Below, one piece after another: positions 54,291 to 63,381 of a DNA stretch of 64,000 bases. The stretch is taken from assembly GCA_002407855.1 (NCBI GenBank), contig DHPF01000017.1, forward strand, positions 62,001-126,000, given 5' to 3'. The first letter of the stretch is position 1. The number at the start of each line of letters is the position of its first letter. The position numbers and the translations under genes were made by a program. The notes beneath the pieces were generated by a model. That model made no database searches. It had not been told where the DNA came from and saw nothing but the letters and a program-made list of their open reading frames with translations. Origin of the DNA: Bacteroidales bacterium UBA5371 (GTDB taxonomy: Bacteria; Bacteroidota; Bacteroidia; Bacteroidales; P3).

Positions 54291-54786
54291 ATTGTTTATA
54301 ACTTTTAATTGGTTAATACTTCTATTATTTTATTTATTTATTTGATTTTAAAGCTTATTAAATAAAAGCAAAGATAGTATATATTTTACAACTATTTTAA
54401 TTTCAAAGCTAAAAGTTTTAACATATAAATTGTTTATATCTATCTTTTTTTGTTGAAAATTTGTTTATCAAATTAATATCATTTAATTTTGTTGAAAAAT
54501 TATGAGATTATAAAGAAGTTATAAAGATGATTATTCACAGAAAAATAATAAATAATATAAATTAGTTTTCAACAAAATTACTTATTAGTATATTTGTTAG
54601 TAAGTATATAAATTAACTAATAATAAGTTTATTATAGTATAATATTTTATTAATAACTTCTTTATAAACTATATATTTTAAGAAAACAAAAAATAAGTTA
54701 GTTTAGTTTTTAACTCAATTAACAGGCTATTATTATAATCATATTTATATAAAAGTAATTATTAAATATATAAAGAAAAAATAAAG
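54291..54786. other. AT-rich divergent region, candidate replication origin or regulatory region
   Basis: About 500 bp of very AT-rich sequence with few G or C. Two perfect inverted repeats overlap: AATTTTGTTGAAAA (54485-54498) with TTTTCAACAAAATT (54566-54579), and TTATAAAGAAGTTAT (54508-54522) with ATAACTTCTTTATAA (54653-54667). DnaA-box-like words are TTATTCACA (54531-54539), TGTTGAAAA (54451 and 54490) and TTTTCAACA (54566). Genes run away from it on both sides. No ORF or RNA gene is visible. An origin would fit these facts, but none of them proves it. Confidence 0.45.
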
Positions 54787-55734
54787 ATGAATACAAAAGA
54801 GACAATTCAAAAGATATTAAAGCTTAAAAAGAAAAAGAATGCAATTATATTAGCACATTTTTACCAGATACCAGAAATACAAGATATAGCGGATTTTGTT
54901 GGTGATAGTTTGAATTTAGCACAAAAAGCAAAGGACACAGAATCTGACCTTATACTATTTTGTGGAGTGCATTTTATGGGAGAAACAGCAAAAATACTTA
55001 ATCCTAAAAAGAAAGTTATTATACCAGATATGGATGCAGGTTGCTCCTTAGCAGACTCATGCCCAGAGGAAGACTTTAAAAAATTCAAAGAACAATATCC
55101 AAATCACATAGTTATTTCATATATAAATTGTAGTGCAAAGATAAAAACATTATCTGATATGATATGTACGTCAGGAAATGCTTTACAATTAGTTAATTCA
55201 TTACCAAAAGATCAGAAGATTATTTTTGCTCCTGACAAAAACTTAGGAGGTTACCTTAATAGAATAACTGGTAGAGATATGGTTCTTTGGGATGGAACCT
55301 GCGAGGTACACGAGTTATTAACAGCAGAATACACTCTCAAACAAAAAAAATCTCATCCTGATTATCTCTTAATTGCACATCCAGAATGTAATGATGCAGT
55401 GCTTCAAATTGCAGATTATGTTGGTTCAACAGCAGGAATGATTAACTTTGTAAAAGGTCATAATCATAAAAAGTTTTTAGTTGCAACCGAATCAGGAATT
55501 GTTTATAAATTAAAGAAGGATAATCCAGACAAAGATTTCATAGTAGTAACCCAAGATGAAACTTGCTCATGTAATGATTGCAGGTATATGAAATTAAATA
55601 CTCTTGATAAGGTTTTAGCTTCATTGGAAGAAGAAAAATATGAAATTATACTTGACGATAAATTAATTGAAGAGGCTAAAAAACCAATTATAAAAATGCT
55701 TGACCTTTCAAGAGAACTTGGAATAATAAAATAA
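54787..55734 (+). CDS. nadA: Quinolinate synthase A
   Basis: Makes quinolinate from iminoaspartate and dihydroxyacetone phosphate for NAD synthesis. The 315-residue protein is of the short class. ILAHFYQIPEIQDIADFVGDSLNLA near 20-45 is the N-terminal signature. Cys residues for the [4Fe-4S] cluster are expected in MICTSGNALQ near 122-131, AHPECNDAV near 195-203 and CSCNDCRYM near 258-266. It stands alone; nadE is at 2.6-4.1 kb. It starts beside the AT-rich region. Confidence 0.95.
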   Translation: MNTKETIQKILKLKKKKNAIILAHFYQIPEIQDIADFVGDSLNLAQKAKDTESDLILFCGVHFMGETAKILNPKKKVIIPDMDAGCSLADSCPEEDFKKFKEQYPNHIVISYINCSAKIKTLSDMICTSGNALQLVNSLPKDQKIIFAPDKNLGGYLNRITGRDMVLWDGTCEVHELLTAEYTLKQKKSHPDYLLIAHPECNDAVLQIADYVGSTAGMINFVKGHNHKKFLVATESGIVYKLKKDNPDKDFIVVTQDETCSCNDCRYMKLNTLDKVLASLEEEKYEIILDDKLIEEAKKPIIKMLDLSRELGIIK

Positions 55735-56025
55735 TGGATTATTAGTATTAAAATTTGAAATTACTCAAAAAGGATATAAAAAATTAATATTAATATTTTA
55801 ACATTTAAATTATAATAAACATCTTAATAATAGCTAAATAACTTTACTAAATTATAATTTAGAGAGTGTTTTTTAACATTCTGAGCAAAAAAAAATCATA
55901 AAGAAGACCAAGAATACTCATATAATAGTTAATAAATCTTAATTTTATATTGGTGTAATAAAATAGAATCAAATTCTATTTTTTAAATAGTCTAATATAA
56001 AAAGAAAATGAAGTTTTAAAATCTA

Positions 56026-56637
56026 ATGACTAAAAAAATTATTATAACAATAATTCTGATTTTCTTTTTCAAAATTTCCTTCTCTCAAAACTTTAAAGAG
56101 ATTTTTCTTAATATGGATTGCAGAGATAAAGTATGGATAATTACAAGACCCTCAACAGCCATAAAGACAAAAAAGATTGCAAAACAAGTATCTAAATTAT
56201 CAAGTAATTATCAAAAAGACAAATATTCTGAGTCCACTAGCTACGACCAAGAACAAGATATATTTAGGCATATTTTTTTAATGTACAAACTCTCTTCTAA
56301 AATAGGGATTGATAAATCAAGAAGAATTGGAGATATATACGAGAGATATAATGAGAATATTTTTTATAAAAAATCTAATTCTGGATACGATAAGGCAGGA
56401 GAAATGATGGATAAATTCAATAACGAAATTGGATTATATCTATTTATGAAATTAGGAAAAGTACATGATGAAATAATAATACAAGAAATTGGGAATCAGA
56501 TAAAAGAAGGAAACGCAAGAAAAATAAAGAAAGATTCTAAAAACAGTAGTTTAACAATTGATAACAAGATAATTAAAGATAGTATTTGGAAGAAAAATTG
56601 GGAAAATGAGAGAGTTTTAATCCAATCTAACAAATAA
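56026..56637 (+). CDS. Secreted protein, DUF6973-like
   Basis: A 203-residue protein. Residues 1-20 are a signal peptide (MTKKIIITIILIFFFKISFS before QN). The mature part has DQEQDIFRHIFLMYKLSSKIG near 66-86 and GEMMDKFNNEIGLYLFMKLG near 125-144. A His after Arg, then a later Asp and Asn-Asn-Glu, recall the DUF6973 domain, for which a metal-dependent activity has been supposed. The match is by pattern only. It is rich in Lys, Ile and Asn, following the AT bias here. It is 25 bp before the M28 peptidase and probably co-transcribed. Confidence 0.62.
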   Translation: MTKKIIITIILIFFFKISFSQNFKEIFLNMDCRDKVWIITRPSTAIKTKKIAKQVSKLSSNYQKDKYSESTSYDQEQDIFRHIFLMYKLSSKIGIDKSRRIGDIYERYNENIFYKKSNSGYDKAGEMMDKFNNEIGLYLFMKLGKVHDEIIIQEIGNQIKEGNARKIKKDSKNSSLTIDNKIIKDSIWKKNWENERVLIQSNK

Positions 56638-56662
56638 AAACACTAAAATAATACATAAAACA

Positions 56663-57934
56663 ATGAAACCAAGATTATTAATACTGATAATTCTATTCTC
56701 AAACATATTAAATGCTCAATCTTATAAATATGCACACTATTGTTTGGACTCTTTAATTTCAAAGGACTTTAAAGGCAGAGGCTATCAAGAAGATGGAGAC
56801 AGAAAGGCAGCTAATTTTATTGAAAGTGAACTTAAAAACAACGGGGTTAAAGCTTTGGTAAACAATGTTTATCAACAAAAATTAAAGATAAATATTAATA
56901 ATATTGAATCTTCAAAACTAAAACTTCATTCAATTGATAGTTCGTTTATGAAGTTAGGAGAAGAGTTTTTAGTTTATGGATCTTCACCGAGTATAGAGCT
57001 TAAAATCAAAAATATAAAGCTAATAAAAGTAGATTTTTCAAAAGCAAAGTATATAGAAAATTTAGAAAAATACAAGGATAAAGTTCTTTTATTTGATGTG
57101 AAAGAGGTTGATTATATGAAGGTTCATAGCTTTATAAGACTATTAAATGAAAAGAAAATTTCACCTCAAATTTTTATTATTCAGAATTGTGGGAAGATGC
57201 AATTCTTCTCTGGACGAGTAAAGTATAAGTTTCCTGTTCTTATGCTTAAAGATAAAGAGTTTAGTAGGAAGATTGACTATTTAGAATTATCAATTAAATC
57301 TAAATGGGTAGAAGGTTATGAAACTCAAAATGTTTGGGCAATGGTCGAAGGGACAACACATAAGGATAGTTTTTTTGTTTTTACGGCCCATTACGATCAT
57401 TTAGGAAAGATAGGAGATGATTGTTATTTTCCAGGGGCAAATGATAATGCCTCAGGCGTTGCAGTACTTATGGATATGGCAAAACATTATGCCCAAAATC
57501 CATCAGAGTATTCCATCGTTTTTGTTTTTACAACCGCAGAGGAATTAGGACTTGTGGGAGCGGAGTATGCTGCTGAAAATCCGTTAATTGATTTAAGTAA
57601 AGTGAAATTTTTGTTTAATTTGGATATGTGTGGAACGGGCTCAGGAGGAATAGCCTTAATTAATGGTGAAAAAGAGAAGGAAGCCTCTAAGCTTATGGTA
57701 GATATAAATAAAGATAAGATATATTTTAATGAAATCAGAATAGGAGGGGAGTCTTGTAATTCAGACCATTGTCCATTTGTAATGAGGGGAGTTCCAGCTT
57801 TATTTCTTTTCACTTTTGGCTGCGAATACAATGAATATCACACTGTTTACGATAACGGAGAGGGGCTCTCCTTTACCAAACACCTTGATTTCTGCAATAT
57901 TCTTAAAGATTTTATCGCCTCATATAAGAGATAA
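56663..57934 (+). CDS. Secreted M28-family metallopeptidase
   Basis: A 423-residue exported zinc aminopeptidase-like enzyme. The signal peptide is MKPRLLILIILFSNILNAQS. Residues about 100-215 resemble a PA-type insert. Zinc ligands of the M28 core: His in TAHYDHLG near 240-247, Asp in GANDNASGVA near 257-266, Glu-Glu in TTAEELGLVGAEY near 290-302, Asp in LFNLDMCGTG near 317-326, and His in EYNEYHTVYDNGEGLS near 392-407. It would degrade peptides outside the cytoplasm, which fits amino-acid fermentation. Confidence 0.87.
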   Translation: MKPRLLILIILFSNILNAQSYKYAHYCLDSLISKDFKGRGYQEDGDRKAANFIESELKNNGVKALVNNVYQQKLKININNIESSKLKLHSIDSSFMKLGEEFLVYGSSPSIELKIKNIKLIKVDFSKAKYIENLEKYKDKVLLFDVKEVDYMKVHSFIRLLNEKKISPQIFIIQNCGKMQFFSGRVKYKFPVLMLKDKEFSRKIDYLELSIKSKWVEGYETQNVWAMVEGTTHKDSFFVFTAHYDHLGKIGDDCYFPGANDNASGVAVLMDMAKHYAQNPSEYSIVFVFTTAEELGLVGAEYAAENPLIDLSKVKFLFNLDMCGTGSGGIALINGEKEKEASKLMVDINKDKIYFNEIRIGGESCNSDHCPFVMRGVPALFLFTFGCEYNEYHTVYDNGEGLSFTKHLDFCNILKDFIASYKR

Positions 57935-57968
57935 CAAAAAGATAATTGCAATTAACCAATAAAAACTT

Positions 57969-58352
57969 TTATTTAGAAATACTAACTATTTCAAATTCAG
58001 CATATATTCCATAGGCTGGTCTAGGGAAATCATATCTTAAATCATGTTGATGCCCTTTAATATTAACCTTTATTGGAGAATCATTTTGGTTATATCCAAT
58101 ATCTTTTATCTTTTCCGGGTTACAAACAAAATATGTCTCAGGCCAACCCTTATCACTTGGAGTAACATTAGTTAATGCGTAATATCCTTGGTACACACCC
58201 TCAGACACATAGCCTAAAATATATGTTCCACTTATTTGATTTGGATTGATAATCTCTGTAGAGCAATTACATTCATCATCATCACAAGAAACTATGCTTG
58301 TGAAAAATATTGCAGATAATACAATAATTGAAAATAACTTTACTTTTTTCAT
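57969..58352 (-). CDS. Small hypothetical lipoprotein
   Basis: A 127-residue lipoprotein with lipobox SIVSC, lipidated at Cys23, followed by DDDECNCSTE, an acidic stretch. The mature part is beta-rich (ISGTYILGYVSEGVYQGYYAL, KVNIKGHQHDLRYDF). I recognise no family. Its promoter at 58536-58567 lies about 180 bp upstream of the start, which implies a long 5' leader. Confidence 0.68.
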   Translation of the reverse strand: MKKVKLFSIIVLSAIFFTSIVSCDDDECNCSTEIINPNQISGTYILGYVSEGVYQGYYALTNVTPSDKGWPETYFVCNPEKIKDIGYNQNDSPIKVNIKGHQHDLRYDFPRPAYGIYAEFEIVSISK

Positions 58353-58535
58353 AATATAAAATATTTATTAATTAGAAATCAATGATTTAAAGTATAAAAC
58401 ATCTAATATTTAGATTATATTTTTATAAATCTTTCTTATCCCAATACTTCTAAAAGCCTTATTTTCCACTTGTGTTTATTAGGTTCATTTTCTATTTATT
58501 TTGCAGAAAAAGAGTACTTTATAAGTATAACGAGG

Positions 58536-58567
58536 CAAAGATAGACTTTGTTTCAGTTTGAACCAAA
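58536..58567 (-). promoter_or_regulatory. Bacteroidota-type promoter, probably for the 58.0 kb lipoprotein
   Basis: On the minus strand: TTTG (complement of CAAA at 58564-58567), a 20-bp spacer, TATCTTTG (complement of CAAAGATA at 58536-58543). The nearest start on that strand is 58352, giving a leader of about 175 nt. The leader holds a 9-codon ORF beginning at 58488 (MNLINTSGK) and a small hairpin at 58401-58415. Confidence 0.65.
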
Positions 58568-58662
58568 TATTTTTGTAAATAATTTTAGATAAAGGTTTTC
58601 AGGGATTTAAAAATTTGTATTTGAAAATAGTGAATTAGAATAAAGATATAGGAAATTATCTT

Positions 58663-58714
58663 TTGATTCTAAGAAATTAAATCTTGATTCTAATTTTTTC
58701 TCTTTTGATTCTAA
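58663..58714. repeat. 21-bp-family repeat array (locus 10), three units
   Basis: Forward cores TTGATTCTAA at 58663, 58684 and 58705, each 21 bp apart. It lies between two divergent promoters, one for the lipoprotein and one for hutU. Confidence 0.87.
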
Positions 58715-58767
58715 TTTTTCAGTTTACTTTTTAATAATGGAATTTAAAAATTCCATATTCCTAAAAC

Positions 58768-58799
58768 TTTGGACAGATGAGATATTTTATGTATTTTTG
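58768..58799 (+). promoter_or_regulatory. Bacteroidota-type promoter for hutU
   Basis: TTTG at 58768-58771, a 20-bp spacer, TATTTTTG at 58792-58799. It is 63 bp upstream of the hutU start. Confidence 0.75.
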
Positions 58800-58862
58800 T
58801 AGCTTGATTTTAAGTATTTCTTTTGATAAAGAAATAGTATGAATTTTAATTAATAGAAAATT

Positions 58863-60857
58863 ATGGATTTTAAGCAAGCTATTTTAGAGGGTATTCCAGA
58901 TTATCTTCCTGCAAAAAAAGAGTATGACACAACTGTTAATCATGCCCCTAAGAGAAAAGATATTCTCACAAACAAAGAGAAGAAATTGGCATTGAAAAAT
59001 GCTTTGAGATATTTTGATGTGAAGTTTCACAAGGATTTAGCTAAGGAATTTGCTGATGAATTGGAAACTTATGGTAGGATTTATATGTATAGGTTTCGTC
59101 CTGATTATAAGATGTATGCAAGAGACATTGAGGAATATCCTGCAAAAACAAAGCAGGCTGCTGCCGTTATGCTTATGATTCAAAATAATCTTGATTACGC
59201 TGTTGCTCAACATCCTTGGGAACTTATAACTTATGGAGGCAATGGAGCAGTTTTTCAAAATTGGGCTCAATATCGCCTAACTATGAAGTACTTAGCTGAA
59301 ATGACCGAAGAGCAAACTCTTGTCATGTACTCAGGACACCCAATGGGCTTATACCCAAGCCATAAGGATGCTCCGAGAGTTGTTGTTACAAACGGAATGG
59401 TTATTCCTAATTATTCAAAGCCAGATGATTGGGAGAGGTTTAATGCTCTTGGTGTTTCGCAATATGGACAGATGACAGCAGGAAGTTATATGTATATTGG
59501 GCCACAAGGAATTGTTCATGGAACAACTATAACTGTCTTGAATGCAGGAAGAAAGATTGGAACTGATGGGCTTGCTGGTAAATTATTTATTACAGCTGGT
59601 TTGGGAGGAATGAGTGGTGCTCAGCCTAAGGCTGCAAATATTGCTGGTTGTGTTTCAATTACTGCCGAGATTAATCCAAAGGCAACCCATACAAGACACT
59701 CTCAACACTGGGTTGATGAGGTTTATGACAATTTAGAAGAGCTTTGGAAAAGAGTAAATAAAGCAAGAGAGAATAAAGAAGTTGTTTCCTTTGCTTATAA
59801 AGGTAATGTGGTTGATTTATGGGAGTATGCTGCCAACAATAATATTAAGGTAGAATTAGGGTCTGACCAAACCTCTCTTCACAATCCTTGGGCAGGAGGT
59901 TATTATCCTGTTGGAGTAAGTTTTGAAGAGGCAAACAGAATGATGGCAGAGGAACCTGATAGGTTCAAAGAAAAAGTTCAGGAAAGTTTAAAAAGACATG
60001 TTGCTGCAATTAATAAATTAACCGCAAATGGAATGTATTTCTTTGATTATGGAAATGCGTTTTTGTTGGAGAGTTCAAGGGCAGGAGCTGATGTAATGAA
60101 GGAAGATGGAACTTTCCGCTACCCTTCTTATGTCCAAGATATAATGGGACCAATGTGTTTTGATTATGGTTTTGGTCCTTTCCGTTGGGTCTGCACCTCT
60201 GGTAAGAGTGAGGATTTGGATACTTCTGACCATATTGCTATGGAAGTGTTGGAGCAAATTGCAAAGACTTCTCCTAAGGAGATTCAGCAACAAATGAGAG
60301 ATAATATTCAATGGATTAAGGGGGCGAAAGAGAATAATTTGGTTGTAGGTTCACAGGCAAGAATTCTTTATGCTGATTGTGAAGGTAGAACTAAAATAGC
60401 TGAAGCTTTTAATAAAGCTATAAAGGAAGGCAAGATTAGTGCACCTATTGTTTTAGGAAGAGACCATCACGATGTTTCAGGAACGGATAGCCCATTTAGA
60501 GAAACCTCTAATATTTATGATGGTTCCTCTTTCACATCTGATATGGCTGTTCAAAATTGTATTGGAGATAGCTTCCGGGGTGCAACATGGGTTTCATTGC
60601 ATAATGGAGGAGGAGTAGGCTGGGGAGAAGTTATTAATGGAGGTTTTGGAATGGTTATTGACGGTTCTGATGATGCTGATAGAAGACTTAAAAATATGCT
60701 ATTTTGGGACGTTAATAATGGAATATCACGAAGAAGTTGGGCAAGAAACGAAGGAGCTGTTTTTGCAATTAAAAGAGCTATGGAAGTAGAACCACGACTA
60801 AAAGTAACACTTCCTAATATTGCTGACGAGAATTTAATAGATAGCATTTTTAAATAA
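58863..60857 (+). CDS. hutU: Urocanate hydratase
   Basis: Second step of histidine breakdown: urocanate to imidazolonepropionate, with NAD+ as electrophile. The 664-residue form is longer than the 555-residue E. coli-like class and matches Bacteroidota urocanases. ELITYGGNGAVFQNWAQYRL near 120-139, TAGSYMYIGPQGIVHGTTITVLNAGR near 205-230, and GGLGGMSGAQPKAANIAGC-type sequence near 247-265 (here TAGLGGMSGAQPKAANIAGC) are the NAD-binding parts. Cys in DYGFGPFRWVCTSGK near 435-449 is the expected active-site cysteine. Other hut genes are not adjacent. Confidence 0.94.
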   Translation: MDFKQAILEGIPDYLPAKKEYDTTVNHAPKRKDILTNKEKKLALKNALRYFDVKFHKDLAKEFADELETYGRIYMYRFRPDYKMYARDIEEYPAKTKQAAAVMLMIQNNLDYAVAQHPWELITYGGNGAVFQNWAQYRLTMKYLAEMTEEQTLVMYSGHPMGLYPSHKDAPRVVVTNGMVIPNYSKPDDWERFNALGVSQYGQMTAGSYMYIGPQGIVHGTTITVLNAGRKIGTDGLAGKLFITAGLGGMSGAQPKAANIAGCVSITAEINPKATHTRHSQHWVDEVYDNLEELWKRVNKARENKEVVSFAYKGNVVDLWEYAANNNIKVELGSDQTSLHNPWAGGYYPVGVSFEEANRMMAEEPDRFKEKVQESLKRHVAAINKLTANGMYFFDYGNAFLLESSRAGADVMKEDGTFRYPSYVQDIMGPMCFDYGFGPFRWVCTSGKSEDLDTSDHIAMEVLEQIAKTSPKEIQQQMRDNIQWIKGAKENNLVVGSQARILYADCEGRTKIAEAFNKAIKEGKISAPIVLGRDHHDVSGTDSPFRETSNIYDGSSFTSDMAVQNCIGDSFRGATWVSLHNGGGVGWGEVINGGFGMVIDGSDDADRRLKNMLFWDVNNGISRRSWARNEGAVFAIKRAMEVEPRLKVTLPNIADENLIDSIFK

Positions 60858-60888
60858 AACTATTTACTATTAATAGTTTACATAACTT

Positions 60889-60902
60889 GTTTCATATGAA
60901 AC
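60889..60902. promoter_or_regulatory. 14-bp perfect palindrome between hutU and the UpxY-like gene
   Basis: GTTTCATATGAAAC is a perfect palindrome, 31 bp upstream of the UpxY-like start. Just before it AAACTATT (60857-60864) and AATAGTTT (60872-60879) form a small hairpin. The palindrome could be an operator or part of a leader hairpin. Confidence 0.4.
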
Positions 60903-60933
60903 TCTAAGTAAGTGGTAGTAGAATTATAGATAT

Positions 60934-61449
60934 ATGAAAAGATGGTTTGCTCTTTATGTTCAGTCAAGAAAAGAAAAGGTTGTTGAAAGAGAGCTATTGA
61001 AAGATGGTTACGAAGTTTATCTACCAATAAAGAAAGAGCTAAGACAATGGAAAGATAGGAAGAAAGTGGTAGAGATGCCATTGATTTCTTCATATATATT
61101 CACATATATTGAAGAAAATGATATGTGGGATATTGTTAGAAAGAGCGGTTGCATTAAGTTTATTTGGTTTAATGGTAAGCCTTGTCCCATTCCTGATAAT
61201 CAAATAGAATCTATAAAACTACTATTAGCAAAAGATATTGATATAGAATTTGACAATCAAATCCAACTCACCAAAGGCAATAAAGTTAGAATAGTTGAGG
61301 GAGCATTTGCAGGGTTAGTTGGGATAATTAAACATAAAGAAGGTAAGAGTAATTTTGCAGTAAGAATAGATGCCTTAGCAATAGACTTAACCATAACATT
61401 AGATAAATCAAACCTTCATTTAGTTGAAGCTATATCGGAAGAAAATTAA
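60934..61449 (+). CDS. UpxY-like NusG-family transcription antiterminator
   Basis: A 171-residue NusG paralogue. The NGN domain is MKRWFALYVQSRKEKVVERELLKDGYEVYLPI and following to about 105. The KOW part is KGNKVRIVEGAFAGLVGIIKHKEG near 112-135. In Bacteroides, UpxY proteins are the first genes of capsular polysaccharide operons and let polymerase read through their leaders. Here the next gene is sppA, 41 bp on, and no glycan gene is in sight. It may act on a distant locus or on its own operon. Housekeeping NusG is a less likely alternative because of the divergent KOW. Confidence 0.82.
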   Translation: MKRWFALYVQSRKEKVVERELLKDGYEVYLPIKKELRQWKDRKKVVEMPLISSYIFTYIEENDMWDIVRKSGCIKFIWFNGKPCPIPDNQIESIKLLLAKDIDIEFDNQIQLTKGNKVRIVEGAFAGLVGIIKHKEGKSNFAVRIDALAIDLTITLDKSNLHLVEAISEEN

Positions 61450-61490
61450 AGATACAATAATATTAAAATAAAATTAAACCTAAAATTATC

Positions 61491-63263
61491 ATGAAACAAT
61501 TTTTTAAATTTATGTTCGCTTCTTGCTTAGGAGTGTTCTTATCCACAGTATTAGTAATAATACTCCTTTTTGCTATAGGAACTTCAATTATAAGCTCCTC
61601 AACCAAGAGTGTTCCTAAAATAGAAGAAAACTCAGTCTTAGTTATAAAATTAGACAAACCTATTTACGACAGGGAAGTGTCTGATTTCTCTGCTTTGTTT
61701 ACCCAAAGCCAAGAAGATATTGATATTAGTGCATCAATAGGGCTAACAGAGTTTATTTCAGTAATAAATAAGGCTAAAACAGACCCAAAAATCAAAGCTA
61801 TAATGTTAGATTTATCTTATCTTCAAGCTAAAGGTTGGGCAACTGTTCAAGAAATGAGAGATGCCTTAGTTGATTTTAAAACATCTAAGAAAAAGATATA
61901 TGCTTTTTCCGATAGCTATTCTCAAAACGCATATTATCTTGCAACCGTAGCAGATCAAATCTCTCTTAATCCAGTTGGAAATTTACAATTAACAGGGCTT
62001 GGAGGGCAGGTTATGTTCGTAAAAGACCTTTTGAATAAGTTTGAAATAGATGTTGAACTCATACGTCCTGCCAATAACGATTACAAAAGTGCAGGCGAAA
62101 TGTTTGTAAACAGCAAGATGAGTGAAGCCAATAGAACACAAGTTAAGGCATATATCGGTTCCATTTGGGAATATATTGCAAATGATATGTCTCAATCAAG
62201 AAAGATAGATATTGCAACTTTCAATAATAATGTATCTAATCTTGAAACCTTTATTGCAGCAGATGCTTTAAAGAACAAATATGTTGATAACCTAACTTTT
62301 AGAACTGATTTGCAAGATAAAATCAAGAAAGATTTGAAATTGGAAAAAGTTAATTGGGTTCAATATAAGAAGTATAGAAGTTCAATAGTTGATATAATGC
62401 CAAAGGGTAAAGACCAAATAGCAGTAATTTATGCTTTTGGCGATGTTGGACAAGGTAAAGGTGGAGATTTGTCTATTGGGAGTGAAACAATAGTAAGAGA
62501 ACTAAAAAGAGCGACAGATAATAGTAGGGTTAAAGCCATTGTCCTTAGAATTAATTCTGGTGGAGGCGATGCAATAGCTTCTGAACAAATGACAAATGAA
62601 GTAATAAAAGCTAATAAAATAAAGCCTGTTATTGTTTCAATGGGTGATGTTGCAGCCTCAGCAGGCTATGAAATGGCTTGCGGAGCAACAAAGATTGTTG
62701 CTAATCCAACAACCATTACAGGTTCAATAGGAGTCTTTGGAGTGGTTCCAAACTTTGGCAAAGCATTGAAAAAAAGCATAGGAATAGGATTTGACACTAT
62801 TCAAACAAACAAAAATTCAATCTTCCTATCAGCCGTATCACCTATGTCCTCAGACACAAGAATAGTTATGCAAAGGAGTATAGATGAGTTCTATAAGAAC
62901 TTTGTTAATAGGGTTGCAACAGGAAGAAACAAAACAGAGCAGTATATAGATAGCGTTGCAAAAGGTAGGGTTTGGTCAGGCAAAGACGCAAAGGCATTAG
63001 GTTTGATTGATGAATTTGGAGGCTTGAACAAAGCAATAGAAATTGCAGCTAAGGAGGCTAAAATCAAGGACTATGGAATAATTCCTCTTCCACGAACAAA
63101 AGATATAACAGAGCAAATATTTAGTGCAATGGGACAGGAAGCTGAGTTAAAGCTTTTTGCTAAAAACTTAGGTAAACCATATTCTTTCTTCTTAGAACTT
63201 AAAAGCATTTCCGACATGAAAGGTGTTCAAGCGAGAATACCTTATATAATTAGTTTTGAATAA
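61491..63263 (+). CDS. sppA: Signal peptide peptidase SppA, 67 kDa type
   Basis: Membrane serine protease that digests cleaved signal peptides. The 590-residue, two-repeat form. One N-terminal membrane segment near 8-38. The general-base lysine is in NNDYKSAGEMF near 195-205 and the nucleophile serine in MGDVAASAGYEMACGA near 384-399, as in E. coli SppA (Lys209, Ser409). SGGGDAIASEQM near 358 precedes it. It is the second gene after the UpxY-like regulator. Confidence 0.92.
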   Translation: MKQFFKFMFASCLGVFLSTVLVIILLFAIGTSIISSSTKSVPKIEENSVLVIKLDKPIYDREVSDFSALFTQSQEDIDISASIGLTEFISVINKAKTDPKIKAIMLDLSYLQAKGWATVQEMRDALVDFKTSKKKIYAFSDSYSQNAYYLATVADQISLNPVGNLQLTGLGGQVMFVKDLLNKFEIDVELIRPANNDYKSAGEMFVNSKMSEANRTQVKAYIGSIWEYIANDMSQSRKIDIATFNNNVSNLETFIAADALKNKYVDNLTFRTDLQDKIKKDLKLEKVNWVQYKKYRSSIVDIMPKGKDQIAVIYAFGDVGQGKGGDLSIGSETIVRELKRATDNSRVKAIVLRINSGGGDAIASEQMTNEVIKANKIKPVIVSMGDVAASAGYEMACGATKIVANPTTITGSIGVFGVVPNFGKALKKSIGIGFDTIQTNKNSIFLSAVSPMSSDTRIVMQRSIDEFYKNFVNRVATGRNKTEQYIDSVAKGRVWSGKDAKALGLIDEFGGLNKAIEIAAKEAKIKDYGIIPLPRTKDITEQIFSAMGQEAELKLFAKNLGKPYSFFLELKSISDMKGVQARIPYIISFE

Positions 63264-63281
63264 GAAATAAACAACTTATTT

Positions 63282-63319
63282 CAAGCTTTACCCAAAAGGA
63301 TAGCTTGGTGTTATTTTTT
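63282..63319 (+). terminator. Probable terminator after sppA
   Basis: CAAGCT (63282-63287) and AGCTTG (63302-63307) form a stem with further pairing inside, and GTGTTATTTTTT follows. Downstream of sppA on its strand. Confidence 0.5.
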
Positions 63320-63381
63320 ATATTGTGTATTTTAGAAAAACACATTAAATAATTGTGGCGTAGAGTTTAAATAAAAATAAA

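Noticed and set aside
55735..56025. Possible small gene or RNA in the 290-bp gap after nadA
   Set aside because: The sequence is AT-rich with no open frame of useful length, no strong hairpin and no promoter of the phylum type.
60934..63263. Capsule polysaccharide locus beginning at the UpxY-like gene
   Set aside because: The next gene is sppA and no glycosyltransferase, flippase or UpxZ-like gene follows within the window.
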